DNA of 64,000 bases from the NCBI GenBank assembly GCA_964652755.1, contig CAZZBP010000001.1, positions 66,770 to 130,769 on the forward strand, read 5' to 3'. The DNA comes from UBA11795 sp964652755. Its GTDB lineage: Bacteria > Chloroflexota > Dehalococcoidia > Lucifugimonadales > UBA826. A program made the translations under genes and the position numbers. Of the stretch, positions 42,639 to 51,150 are shown one piece after another; the stretch's first letter is position 1, and each line of letters begins with the position of its first letter. The notes below the pieces were generated by a model. The model saw nothing but the letters and a program-made list of their open reading frames with translations. It was not told where the DNA came from and searched no databases.

Positions 42639-43343
42639 ATGATTAAAGACAAAGCAATAATAGGCGTCACGTGTTCGGATAGACAGCGTGGAAGACCATA
42701 CTCAGATATGGTTGAAAAGTACGGGGCCGAGGTTCGTTACATCATCCCGGGGGAAACAGGGGATTTGAAAGAAGTATCTCATCAGATTGACGGCCTGTTG
42801 ATTGCCGGAGGTGCTGATGTGCATCCTTCGTGGTATGGCGAACAACCTGAGGTAAGTTCCGGGTCTTGGTATAACGAGGCTCTAGATGATTTGGAAGTAC
42901 CTCTACTCAGCACAATACTTAGCTCGGATACTCCTGTTCTTGCCATTTGTCGAGGAATGCAGGTTCTTAATGTCGCAATGGGTGGAAAACTGGCACAATC
43001 AATTGATGGGCATAATGCTACCCCCAATGAAAAGGGTGAGAGGGATTCAAGTTATCATCGCATTTTTATTTCTCCTGGTTGTCGCCTTTCTTCAACTGTA
43101 GGCTCTGGTGGGTTTGTGCGGGTGAACAGTAGGCACCATCAGGGAGTCACGGAGAGGCACAAATCAAAGCATCTTATGTCCGCTGCTTGGTCGATGGAAG
43201 ATGGGCTCATCGAGGCTCTAGAGAGCACTGAGCATGATTGGGTTCTTGGAGTCCAATTTCATCCGGAGAGAAGAAGAGAACTTCCTCCGCACTTCGACAA
43301 GCTTTTCGAAACACTCGTCCGTAAAGCAAAGCCCACAATATAG
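42639..43343 (+). CDS. Gamma-glutamyl-gamma-aminobutyrate hydrolase family protein (peptidase C26)
   Basis: A 234-residue class I glutamine amidotransferase-fold hydrolase: GLLIAGGADVHPSWYGE, nucleophile Cys104 in VLAICRGMQVLNV, and catalytic HPE in GVQFHPE. PuuD-type enzymes cleave gamma-glutamyl amides such as gamma-glutamyl-GABA. No other putrescine genes are nearby, so the substrate is uncertain. It probably shares a message with the crotonase gene upstream. Confidence 0.85.
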   Translation: MIKDKAIIGVTCSDRQRGRPYSDMVEKYGAEVRYIIPGETGDLKEVSHQIDGLLIAGGADVHPSWYGEQPEVSSGSWYNEALDDLEVPLLSTILSSDTPVLAICRGMQVLNVAMGGKLAQSIDGHNATPNEKGERDSSYHRIFISPGCRLSSTVGSGGFVRVNSRHHQGVTERHKSKHLMSAAWSMEDGLIEALESTEHDWVLGVQFHPERRRELPPHFDKLFETLVRKAKPTI

Positions 43344-43377
43344 AGGGTGTAATTCCTCCAGAAAACACAACTTTTTG

Positions 43378-43386
43378 TGGTATAAT
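43378..43386 (+). promoter_or_regulatory. Extended -10 promoter of gyrA
   Basis: TG-g-TATAAT is an extended -10 with a perfect hexamer (43381-43386), about 140 bases before gyrA. A poor -35 is expected with this type. Confidence 0.55.
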
Positions 43387-43527
43387 TGATCGTGATTTGA
43401 GGCTAGTTGTCTCCCTTGGGCAAATGGTCCCAACAGCGGAATTCAAACGTCAGAACCCCCGGGAAAATCGCAAGTAACTTTGATGGGATTGTGTCTCATA
43501 GTAAGGGAGAAAGCAGAGGAGTAATTG

Positions 43528-46074
43528 ATGACATCCAGTAAGTCAGAATTCGGTTTCATCAAGCCGACTCAAATTGTTGAAGAGATGCGCTCTTCTTATC
43601 TCGATTATGCAATGAGCGTAATCGTATCACGGGCCCTCCCGGACGCTAGGGACGGATTGAAGCCTGTACAGCGTCGAATCCTTTACGCTATGAACGACCT
43701 GGGTATGAGATCAAATTCTGGGTATAAGAAAAGTGCGAGATTGGTTGGTGAGGTACTTGGTAAATGGCACCCTCATGGAGAAATGGCTGTCTATGATGCA
43801 ATGGTGAGGCTTGCACAGGATTTCACTGTTCGAATGCCCCTTGTGGACGGACAGGGAAATTTTGGAAGTATAGATAATGATCCCGCTGCTGCCATGAGGT
43901 ACACAGAGGCGAGGCTCAGCAGTGTAGCGGATGAGATGCTTGCCAATCTTGATCAAGAAACTGTCGATTGGACCTTCAACTTCGATGATACTTTGAGGGA
44001 ACCGGTTGTTCTGCCCGCAAGGCTGCCGAATCTTCTCGTGAATGGTGCTTCTGGGATCGCCGTAGGCATGGCCACAAACATACCGCCGCATAATTTGAGA
44101 GAGGTATGCAACGCGGTTAATGCTCTCATTGATGATCCTGATGCTACTTCGGAAGACTTGATGAAGTATGTGAAGGGACCTGATTTTCCCACAGGCGGAA
44201 CGATTATGGGCAGGCAAGGAATCCGAGACGCTTATACAACTGGTAAAGGGCAGATCATCGTCAGGGCGGTCGCCGATATTGAGGAGATGGAACGCTCTTC
44301 CCACAGGTTTCAAATTGTAGTAACAGAACTTCCTTACCAGGTGAATAAAGCCACACTTGTGGAGAAAACAGCTGCCCTGGTTAAGACACGGAGGATAGAG
44401 GGTATTTCAGAAATTAGAGATGAGTCTGATAGAGATGGAATGAGAATAGTTTACGAACTTAGGGGAGGGGTTCAGCCGCAAGTTATCCTAAATAATCTGT
44501 ATAAACAAACGTCTCTTCAGTCATCCTTCTCGGCTAATATGCTTGCCTTGATTGATGGCACTCCTCGTGTGATTACACTCAAGACTGCTCTCCAGCAGTA
44601 CGTTTTATTTCGCCAGCAAGTGGTACGTCGTAGGGCCGAATATGAGCTCAGGCGGGCACAGGAAAGAGCACATATACTGGCTGGCCTAAGGATAGCTATC
44701 AGTAATCTTGATGAAGTTATTCAACTGATTCGAAATTCAGATGACGTCGAAAGCGCTCGAAATGGCCTCATGAATCGATTCGCGTTAGACCAACCCCAGG
44801 CTCAGGCTATTCTTGATATGCAACTTCGTAGGCTCGCGGCCTTAGAGCGAGAGAAGCTTGAGCAAGAATATCAAGATCTCCAGGAAACAATACGAGGTCT
44901 CGAAGCTCTCCTTTCCGACGAGAACAAAATACTGAATGTTGTAAAGGACGAGACTGAAGAGATCAAGAAAAAGATTGGTGACAAGAGACGGACAAAGATT
45001 AGTAGCGAGGCCTGGGATCTAAGTAGAGAGGAGCTCGAAGCACACGAACAAATAGTTGTGACCTACAGCCAGGGTGGTTATGTGAAACGGATACCTGCCG
45101 ATACCTTCCGCAGGCAGCATAGAGGCGGGAAAGGCGTCTCTGGCATGAATATGAAAGATGGCGATCCAATTAAGGATCTATTGGTAGTTGACAGCCATGA
45201 CAGCTTGATGTTTTTCACAAACAAAGGAAGAGTACTGTCTAAAATCGGTTATGAACTTCGTGCGGATGTCAGCAGGAACACCAGGGGGGTACCTGTGCAG
45301 AACATCGTAAATGTTTGGGATACAGAAAGCATCAGTGCGTTGATTGGCGTCGGTAAGAAACAATATGAACAATACCAATATCTTGTGTTGGGAACCAGGA
45401 TGGGTCGTGTCAAGAGGATCAAGTTAGAAGACGTCGAGAGAATTCGACCTTCAGGGTTGATCATTATGAATCTTAAAGGCGAGGATGAGGTCGTTTCGGT
45501 TAAGTTGGCAAAAGACGACGATGACATCATTTTCGTTTCAGAGCAGGGCATGGGGATTAGGTTTTCTGTGAATGATCTTCCGGTAAGGCGTCGGACGGCC
45601 GGAGGTGTTAAAGGTATGTCACTTCGAACCGGCGACCGCGTTGTTGCAATGGATGTAGGAAATGATGATAGTTTGCTTATGACTATTAGTAGGCTCGGTA
45701 GAGGCAAAGTTAACCCGCTTTCAGAATACAGGCGTCAGGGACGTGGTGGTTTAGGCCTCAGAGCTTTTAAGTTGACAAAAAACACTGGTCTTATTGCTGA
45801 TGCCCAGATTGTCGCTGAATCCAAAGAAGTGTACGTGGTTTCCGAAAATGCACAGATTATGAGGACTAATTTGAGCGAAATACGCACACTCAGGGGCAGA
45901 ATCACTCAAGGAGTAACAATTTTTTCACCAAGAGACGGTGATGCGGTGTCTTCTATAGCATGCGTAAGTGAACTCGAATTAGAGGAAGACGAAAAAGCAA
46001 AACTGAACGGTTCTTCGAAGAAAAACTCCTCGAAGGGGGCAGGTAAACGAAGTCGAGGCGATAAGAAAAAATAA
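43528..46074 (+). CDS. gyrA: DNA gyrase subunit A
   Basis: Breakage-reunion subunit of the enzyme that introduces negative supercoils. From ATG 43528 (GAGGAG six bases before) it is 848 residues: winged-helix and tower domains with catalytic Tyr125 in AAMRYTEARL, a coiled coil (about 370-490), and a C-terminal beta-pinwheel with the gyrase box QHRGGKG (canonical QRRGGKG), followed by a Ser/Lys-rich basic tail. In the quinolone region the sequence is HPHGEMAVYD, so the positions equivalent to E. coli Asp82 and Ser83 are Glu85 and Met86. gyrB is not adjacent. Confidence 0.96.
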   Translation: MTSSKSEFGFIKPTQIVEEMRSSYLDYAMSVIVSRALPDARDGLKPVQRRILYAMNDLGMRSNSGYKKSARLVGEVLGKWHPHGEMAVYDAMVRLAQDFTVRMPLVDGQGNFGSIDNDPAAAMRYTEARLSSVADEMLANLDQETVDWTFNFDDTLREPVVLPARLPNLLVNGASGIAVGMATNIPPHNLREVCNAVNALIDDPDATSEDLMKYVKGPDFPTGGTIMGRQGIRDAYTTGKGQIIVRAVADIEEMERSSHRFQIVVTELPYQVNKATLVEKTAALVKTRRIEGISEIRDESDRDGMRIVYELRGGVQPQVILNNLYKQTSLQSSFSANMLALIDGTPRVITLKTALQQYVLFRQQVVRRRAEYELRRAQERAHILAGLRIAISNLDEVIQLIRNSDDVESARNGLMNRFALDQPQAQAILDMQLRRLAALEREKLEQEYQDLQETIRGLEALLSDENKILNVVKDETEEIKKKIGDKRRTKISSEAWDLSREELEAHEQIVVTYSQGGYVKRIPADTFRRQHRGGKGVSGMNMKDGDPIKDLLVVDSHDSLMFFTNKGRVLSKIGYELRADVSRNTRGVPVQNIVNVWDTESISALIGVGKKQYEQYQYLVLGTRMGRVKRIKLEDVERIRPSGLIIMNLKGEDEVVSVKLAKDDDDIIFVSEQGMGIRFSVNDLPVRRRTAGGVKGMSLRTGDRVVAMDVGNDDSLLMTISRLGRGKVNPLSEYRRQGRGGLGLRAFKLTKNTGLIADAQIVAESKEVYVVSENAQIMRTNLSEIRTLRGRITQGVTIFSPRDGDAVSSIACVSELELEEDEKAKLNGSSKKNSSKGAGKRSRGDKKK

Positions 46075-46116
46075 TAACAACCACCGACTCTGAGGAAACT
46101 GTTCTGGTTGCAATAG

Positions 46117-46137
46117 CCTTCTAGGACTTTAGGAAGG
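46117..46137 (+). terminator. Possible terminator between gyrA and alkA
   Basis: CCTTCTA and TAGGAAGG pair with one bulge around a six-base loop, followed by a moderately T-rich stretch. It lies between convergent genes. A second weak pair, CAACCA/TGGTTG, precedes it. Confidence 0.35.
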
Positions 46138-46196
46138 ATAATTCGGTTTTGATATATCCTTTTGATTTGTGGTTACGTATGCCAGTGGATGAGTCT

Positions 46197-47117
46197 TTAA
46201 ACAGCAATACCGCCTCGAAGGCTAGCAAAAATGTATGTTGTAACCCAACTGCGATACGGTGTCCATCTTTCCGAATAATTAAGCGATTCACTATCCGACA
46301 TTATCAATCCATCTCGTAAATACTTCCCCATTATTTTTTGAAGTGCGAGGTCACCTGAAGGAAACCCGTCCTGGTATCCAAGAGACCTGATGAGCAACCA
46401 GTGAACTGTCCACGGCCCCACGCCCCTGAGGGAAATCAACTTACTTGCAGCGTCGTCATGAGCTAGGTTTTTCAAACCTTCCAAGTCGATATTTCCCTGA
46501 TATTGCATATCAGAAATGTCACAAACGTATTCCGCCTTCCTCCGGCTGAATTTGTTTAAATGCAGACTCTCTACCCCCGCTGTGGCAAGTGATTCTGGTG
46601 TAGGGAATGCGTAATATGTTTCTCCCTCAAAGTCGAGTGCGTCACCGTAAATTTTGATGATGTCCTCCCGGAGTATTCTTGCGACATGAGTGCTTATCTG
46701 TTGGCCTAGGATTGCCAGAATCAGGCCCTCAAAAACGGTGTTGGTTTGAGGAATATGCAACCCCTGAAATTTTTCAACCAACGGAGCGAGTATTGGATCC
46801 GACTCGGCCATTTTATAGAACTCTAAAGGAGCTTGATCTGCCCCTATGATTCGCGAAATTTGATTGACAGCTTGGGTTACTGCCTCTTCAGTTAAAACTT
46901 GGCCGCGTACAGCGATCTCTATGATAGGTTCATTATTTCTGGAAAATTCTCTGGCCGATGCAAGGCATAAACCTGCTGGCGTTTCTATAAGTCGACTATA
47001 AACTCCATCTATGTAAACGTCAGCAGAATATTTGGTCCGATAGAAAGAGGCAAAATCACAAGTTTTTTTGAAATTGTAGGACACGTCTGGGATTATTTCC
47101 CTGATTTGTTTGTCCAT
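46197..47117 (-). CDS. DNA-3-methyladenine glycosylase II (AlkA-like)
   Basis: Base-excision repair glycosylase removing alkylated purines. The 306 residues have an AlkA-like N-terminal domain and an HhH-GPD domain: ILAILGQQISTHVARIL, hairpin LRGVGPWTVHWLL, and the catalytic aspartate in FPSGDLALQK. It is translated just after the cyclase gene (eight-base gap) with no visible ribosome site, so it is probably coupled. Alkylpurine glycosylase is the likeliest activity. Confidence 0.88.
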   Translation of the reverse strand: MDKQIREIIPDVSYNFKKTCDFASFYRTKYSADVYIDGVYSRLIETPAGLCLASAREFSRNNEPIIEIAVRGQVLTEEAVTQAVNQISRIIGADQAPLEFYKMAESDPILAPLVEKFQGLHIPQTNTVFEGLILAILGQQISTHVARILREDIIKIYGDALDFEGETYYAFPTPESLATAGVESLHLNKFSRRKAEYVCDISDMQYQGNIDLEGLKNLAHDDAASKLISLRGVGPWTVHWLLIRSLGYQDGFPSGDLALQKIMGKYLRDGLIMSDSESLNYSERWTPYRSWVTTYIFASLRGGIAV

Positions 47118-47125
47118 TTGAAATC

Positions 47126-48040
47126 TTAAAAGACTGCTATTGGATTAGCTGGTGATCCTGTTCCACCTTCAACATATAGCGGATTAATTGTGATCATAAA
47201 CTCATGCCGGCCTTCCTCCTCACAGACATCCGAGAGTGGTTCTAACAGTGCATTGTCCACGAGTGCCACACCGTATGCGAATATAACTCCATGTACCGAC
47301 CACGGAATGTCATATTCGTTGGGTGACGCATCCATCATGTCCCATCCGAGGATGGAAATGTCGTGACTTTTTACGAAGGGTAGGCAGGACGCATGAAGAC
47401 CGGGACGTCCTTCCGGCGTTCCCCATCGACCACCATGGGCTTCAACATACTTTTCCCGACCACTGTAGACAAAAACTGCATCACCTGACTCAATTGTCAC
47501 CCCTTGAGCCTCGGCGATGTCGTCAAGTTCCCAACCATGCACAGGGCTATCTATAGTTACATACGGTTTGCCACGATGCCGAGGCACATCAAGGAGTATT
47601 CCCTTGGTAAGTATCCCGTTTTTCCAACTGTCTACTGTCCCGAACGTAGCTCCACCAAATGTGATGATGTCATCCGGGTCCTTGCCTTCCCACATACCAT
47701 CTCTATTCCATACGTGGCACAAGGCGTCAATATGTGTAGTTGCGGTGCCATGGTAGAAGACGCCGTAATAGTCCATTGCTGCTCCGCCATCAAATGGACG
47801 AGATTCTTTGTGCATATAGTGTTGAGCAGGTCTAGGGTTGTCGCCTGCTGGGGTAACGGGAAGCGGTCTACTGAGGGATACTGTACGACCTGTTCTTACC
47901 AGCTTTACTGCATTTAATCGTTTCGTGGCATCAATTAGATTCATTGCGCCTGCGGAGCCTTTATCCCCCCACCTGCCCCAATTAGTGTCCTTTAGAAAGG
48001 CATCGACCTCCCCTTTCGTAGGAATCTCTCTACCTGCCAT
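47126..48040 (-). CDS. Cyclase family protein (kynurenine formamidase-like metal hydrolase)
   Basis: ATG 48040 has a perfect AGGAGGT eight bases upstream; the frame is open 51 codons further without conservation. The 304-residue protein carries the family metal-binding motif as HGTATTHIDALCH, plus SGDAVFVYSGREKY, LHASCLPFV and GWDMMD. These enzymes hydrolyse or cyclise amide or ester bonds using Mn/Zn; known members include kynurenine formamidase and isatin hydrolase. The substrate is unknown. alkA follows directly. Confidence 0.85.
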   Translation of the reverse strand: MAGREIPTKGEVDAFLKDTNWGRWGDKGSAGAMNLIDATKRLNAVKLVRTGRTVSLSRPLPVTPAGDNPRPAQHYMHKESRPFDGGAAMDYYGVFYHGTATTHIDALCHVWNRDGMWEGKDPDDIITFGGATFGTVDSWKNGILTKGILLDVPRHRGKPYVTIDSPVHGWELDDIAEAQGVTIESGDAVFVYSGREKYVEAHGGRWGTPEGRPGLHASCLPFVKSHDISILGWDMMDASPNEYDIPWSVHGVIFAYGVALVDNALLEPLSDVCEEEGRHEFMITINPLYVEGGTGSPANPIAVF

Positions 48041-48186
48041 TGGGATAGACCTCCTGTGTGACGACTGGTTCAAAAGTGGAACCAAAATCGAAAAATTCTT
48101 TGACCATAAGGCGATGGTATTGTGAGCTGACTGCTTTGTACAGATCCCTAGATCTGAGCAAAATATTCGATATTTGAGGGGTTGTA

Positions 48187-48223
48187 AGCCCAACGGTCAC
48201 TAAAACTGAGCGGCTGTTGGGCT
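48187..48223 (-). terminator. Hairpin after the GarR-like gene
   Basis: AGCCCAAC (48187-48194) and GTTGGGCT (48216-48223) form a perfect eight-base stem with a 21-base loop, 15 bases beyond the stop on the minus strand. No U run follows, so it may be Rho-assisted or an operator. Confidence 0.4.
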
Positions 48224-48237
48224 AGATGTATCCAGAG

Positions 48238-49134
48238 TTACTTTCCTGAAATTGAAACTCCGGCCATGTCTTCCATAAAGTTTGCTATCGCTGAGTGATC
48301 AGAATTACCTTTTCCCTCGTTAATAAGTGAACCTAGCATTTGCTGAACTAAGCTCGTTACAACTAGAGGAACGCCTACCTCTTTTCCAGTTAGAATGGCG
48401 TTATGTAGATCCTTCTGGTGTAGAACTATCCTAAAGCCCGGATCGAAGTTACCTTCTATCATCATAGGTCCCTTCGTGTTCATCACTGTGCTGCCCGCTA
48501 ATCCCCCTTTTATTGCATCGAACACTACTTGAGGATCAATCCCAGATTTTCTGGCTAGGACCATTGCCTCTCCAAGAGCGGCAATGTTACCAGCGACGAT
48601 GATCTGATTCGCCAGCTTAGTGGTGTTGCCTGCCCCATATCCACCGCAGAGCACGATACTTCCTGACATAGCAGAAAGCATGTCGAAGTTGGCATCGAAG
48701 ATTTCTTTTTGTCCTCCAACCATTACGGCGAGGGTGCCCTCAATGGCGCCTGTTTCACCCCCACTTACAGGAGCGTCTAAGAAACTGACCCCAGCTGCCT
48801 CACAGGCAGAAGCTATCTTCTGTGATGAGCTGGGCGCTATAGAACTCATATCTATGACGGTGTCACCTTTTGAAGCACCCTCAAGTACCCCACCAGGTCC
48901 CATTATTGCTGCTTCTGACTGGGGGGAGTCCGGTACCATTGTTATAATCAGGGGCACTTTTGAAGCTACCTCAGCCGCCGATGAAGCAGGAGTTGCTCCA
49001 TCGCCTGCCAATTCCTCAACCGCTTCCGCAACAATGTCATATACAGTTACCTTGTAATCTGCTTTCATCAGGTTCCTTGCCATTGGTTTGCCCATGATTC
49101 CCAGTCCTACAAAACCTATTTCACCTCTTGCCAT
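48238..49134 (-). CDS. NAD(P)-dependent beta-hydroxyacid dehydrogenase (tartronate-semialdehyde reductase / 3-hydroxyisobutyrate dehydrogenase-like)
   Basis: A 298-residue beta-hydroxyacid dehydrogenase: GFVGLGIMGKPMARNL (Rossmann), DAPVSGGETGAIEGTL (substrate loop), catalytic Lys in GNTTKLANQ, and KDLHNAI...DHSAIANFMEDMAGV at the end. DHSA and the KDL helix fit GarR-type 2-hydroxy-3-oxopropionate reductases, which act at the end of glucarate/galactarate breakdown. It is divergent from an RraA-type aldolase, which fits that chemistry. 3-hydroxyisobutyrate dehydrogenase remains possible. Confidence 0.85.
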   Translation of the reverse strand: MARGEIGFVGLGIMGKPMARNLMKADYKVTVYDIVAEAVEELAGDGATPASSAAEVASKVPLIITMVPDSPQSEAAIMGPGGVLEGASKGDTVIDMSSIAPSSSQKIASACEAAGVSFLDAPVSGGETGAIEGTLAVMVGGQKEIFDANFDMLSAMSGSIVLCGGYGAGNTTKLANQIIVAGNIAALGEAMVLARKSGIDPQVVFDAIKGGLAGSTVMNTKGPMMIEGNFDPGFRIVLHQKDLHNAILTGKEVGVPLVVTSLVQQMLGSLINEGKGNSDHSAIANFMEDMAGVSISGK

Positions 49135-49207
49135 CCTCTTTCTCTCCTTGGTCGAACACGGCCCTACTCAGTCAGCCCGCGTCCCTCCTTACTTGATTTA
49201 CAGATCT

Positions 49208-49286
49208 TCAACTGTTGATCAGACCAAATACCTATTTACTTAGGTAACTAGAGGGTCTTATCGCAGCCCGTCAATTATAGGCTGCG
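49208..49286. repeat. Three inverted repeats in the divergent garR-like/rraA-like intergenic region
   Basis: TCAACTGTTGA (49208-49218), TACCTA-n6-TAGGTA (49229-49246) and CGCAGCC-n11-GGCTGCG (49262-49286) lie close together between divergent start sites. They look like operator sites or leader hairpins. Confidence 0.45.
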
Positions 49287-49327
49287 CTTAGCTGTGGTCA
49301 AGAACAGAATTCCTACTGACTGATTAA

Positions 49328-49358
49328 TTGATCTAGTAAGCATTCGCTCTGTTATGAT
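49328..49358 (+). promoter_or_regulatory. Possible promoter of the RraA-like gene
   Basis: TTGATC (49328-49333), 19-base spacer, TATGAT (49353-49358; five of six). Confidence 0.35.
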
Positions 49359-49414
49359 GCCCTTTATTTCCCATGACTGAGCAGGGATCAAATTTCACAT
49401 CTCAGGAGCGAACT

Positions 49415-50107
49415 ATGCCAGAAGTAACAGCGGAGCAAATAACCCTTCTTGGAGAGATGCAAACGTGCGCGGTATCAAATGCAATAGAGGGCCTTAACGT
49501 ACGATCACGGACAGAAGGATTCATGACCCCACATATAAAGAGCATGTTTCCAGGAATGGGAGCTATGGCAGGTCACGCGGTAACTGCAGTGATTAAGGCA
49601 TCAACACCACCTTCTGAAAACATGAACTTTTCTCGAGTTACTTGGGTTGATGAAATACTGAAAATTCCTGCTCCTCGTGTGATTGTCATGAAAGATCTCG
49701 ATCATCCGAATGTTATTGGATCTTTCTGGGGCGAGGTTCAGAGTGCGATACACACAGCCTTGGATTGTGTGGGAGTAGTGACGGATGGCGGGGTCAGGGA
49801 TCTTGATGAGATGCAAGAATACGGATTTAACGCCTTTGCGACAACGCAATTGGTCTCTCGGGCTAATGTTCACCTTGTTGAGGCTAATATCCCGGTCAAC
49901 ATTGGTGGAGTCACAGTGAGTCCTGGAGATATACTTCTAGGAGATAAACATGGCGTGATTAGCATTCCGAAGGAAGTTGTGGAAGATCTTCCAGCGGCAA
50001 TAGCGAAAGTGGAGGCAGGGGAAAAGGAAATCATTGATGTCTGTAAATCTAAAGACTTCTCGCCAGAGAGGCTAAAGGAGATTCTAAGGCAAAGATATGG
50101 GGGATAA
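49415..50107 (+). CDS. RraA family aldolase/decarboxylase-like protein
   Basis: A 230-residue protein of the RraA / HMG-aldolase fold. ATG 49415 has AGGAG six bases upstream; ATG 49373 would add 14 residues. The signature VVTDGGVRDLDEM contains the Arg-Asp pair used by 4-hydroxy-4-methyl-2-oxoglutarate and 4-carboxy-HMG aldolases and oxaloacetate decarboxylases, followed by GDILLGDKHGVISIP. It binds a divalent metal and cleaves a 2-oxo acid to pyruvate. Its neighbours, a GarR-type reductase and a D-hydroxyacid dehydrogenase, fit catabolism of acid sugars. Confidence 0.85.
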   Translation: MPEVTAEQITLLGEMQTCAVSNAIEGLNVRSRTEGFMTPHIKSMFPGMGAMAGHAVTAVIKASTPPSENMNFSRVTWVDEILKIPAPRVIVMKDLDHPNVIGSFWGEVQSAIHTALDCVGVVTDGGVRDLDEMQEYGFNAFATTQLVSRANVHLVEANIPVNIGGVTVSPGDILLGDKHGVISIPKEVVEDLPAAIAKVEAGEKEIIDVCKSKDFSPERLKEILRQRYGG

Positions 50108-50143
50108 TTGCTTCAAAATTCTTAGAAGATGTTTGGAGATTAA

Positions 50144-51121
50144 ATGTCTGAAGTTAAAGTGATATTTTTTACCGATCTCAAGCGGGTAATAATAGATGAA
50201 GTGGTTTCATATGTGCCCAGCGGATACGACCTCACAGTTCTTGGTAGAGAAGCCACGAAAGAACAACAGATAGACGCTGTAAAGGACGCAGACTTTTTGC
50301 TTTGCTACAGGATGGACCTGTTAGATGAAGTAGTTCGTGCCGCAGAAAAGTGTAGGCTTGTGCAGTTACTTGCAGCTGGATATGACGGAGTCAATCTCAC
50401 TTTGCTAAGGGAGCTGGAGATTCCCTGTGCAAACAACGGTGGAGCTAACTCTTGGGCTGTTTCCGATCATGCACTGCTTTTAATGCTAAGCATATACAAG
50501 CAGTTATTGGCAACCGACCCCGCCACGCGTCAAGGTAGATGGAATGAACCTATTACAGGTCAAAACACTTTCGAGATGGCTGGAAAGAAAGTTGGAGTTC
50601 TGGGGATTGGTAATATAGGGAAACAGGTCGCTAAGAGAGTACAGGCTTTCGACGCACAGGTGCAATATTACGATCTCTATCCGCTCGACGAAGAGATAGA
50701 TAAGACTTTAGGCGTTACCTATGTTTCCTTGGAAGAACTTTTTCGAACATCTGACATAATCACTTGTCATACGCCACTCACGAAAGATACGCATCATATT
50801 GTCAACGCCGAAAGATTGGCCATGATGAAGTCGTCTGCGATCCTCATAAATACATCCCGTGGGCCGGTTGTGGATGAGCAAGCCTTGATTGAAGCACTTG
50901 AACTAGGGATTATAGCGGGAGCTGGGTTGGATGTATTTGAGCAGGAACCAGTTGATCCCCATAATCCTCTCTTGACGATGACTAACGTCGTCGCAACCCC
51001 ACATATGGCAGGTACTACTTGGGATACATGGGCTCGGAGAGCACAATTTGGTTTTGAGAACATGGAGAGGATACGTAATGGGGAGTCACCGCAAGCAGTG
51101 GTAAGAGATTTTAACAGTTAA
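50144..51121 (+). CDS. D-isomer-specific 2-hydroxyacid dehydrogenase
   Basis: A 325-residue NAD-dependent dehydrogenase: substrate domain first, then the Rossmann loop VGVLGIGNIGKQVAKRV. The catalytic Arg is in NTSRGPVVDE, the Glu in DVFEQEP and the His in TPHMAG. NNGGANSWAVSDHAL marks the hinge. It probably interconverts a 2-oxo acid such as hydroxypyruvate or glyoxylate and its D-hydroxy acid. It lies 36 bases after the RraA-like gene, so the two are likely cotranscribed. Confidence 0.88.
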   Translation: MSEVKVIFFTDLKRVIIDEVVSYVPSGYDLTVLGREATKEQQIDAVKDADFLLCYRMDLLDEVVRAAEKCRLVQLLAAGYDGVNLTLLRELEIPCANNGGANSWAVSDHALLLMLSIYKQLLATDPATRQGRWNEPITGQNTFEMAGKKVGVLGIGNIGKQVAKRVQAFDAQVQYYDLYPLDEEIDKTLGVTYVSLEELFRTSDIITCHTPLTKDTHHIVNAERLAMMKSSAILINTSRGPVVDEQALIEALELGIIAGAGLDVFEQEPVDPHNPLLTMTNVVATPHMAGTTWDTWARRAQFGFENMERIRNGESPQAVVRDFNS

Positions 51122-51150
51122 TATTTTTGCGTAATGGGGAAGGGAAATCT

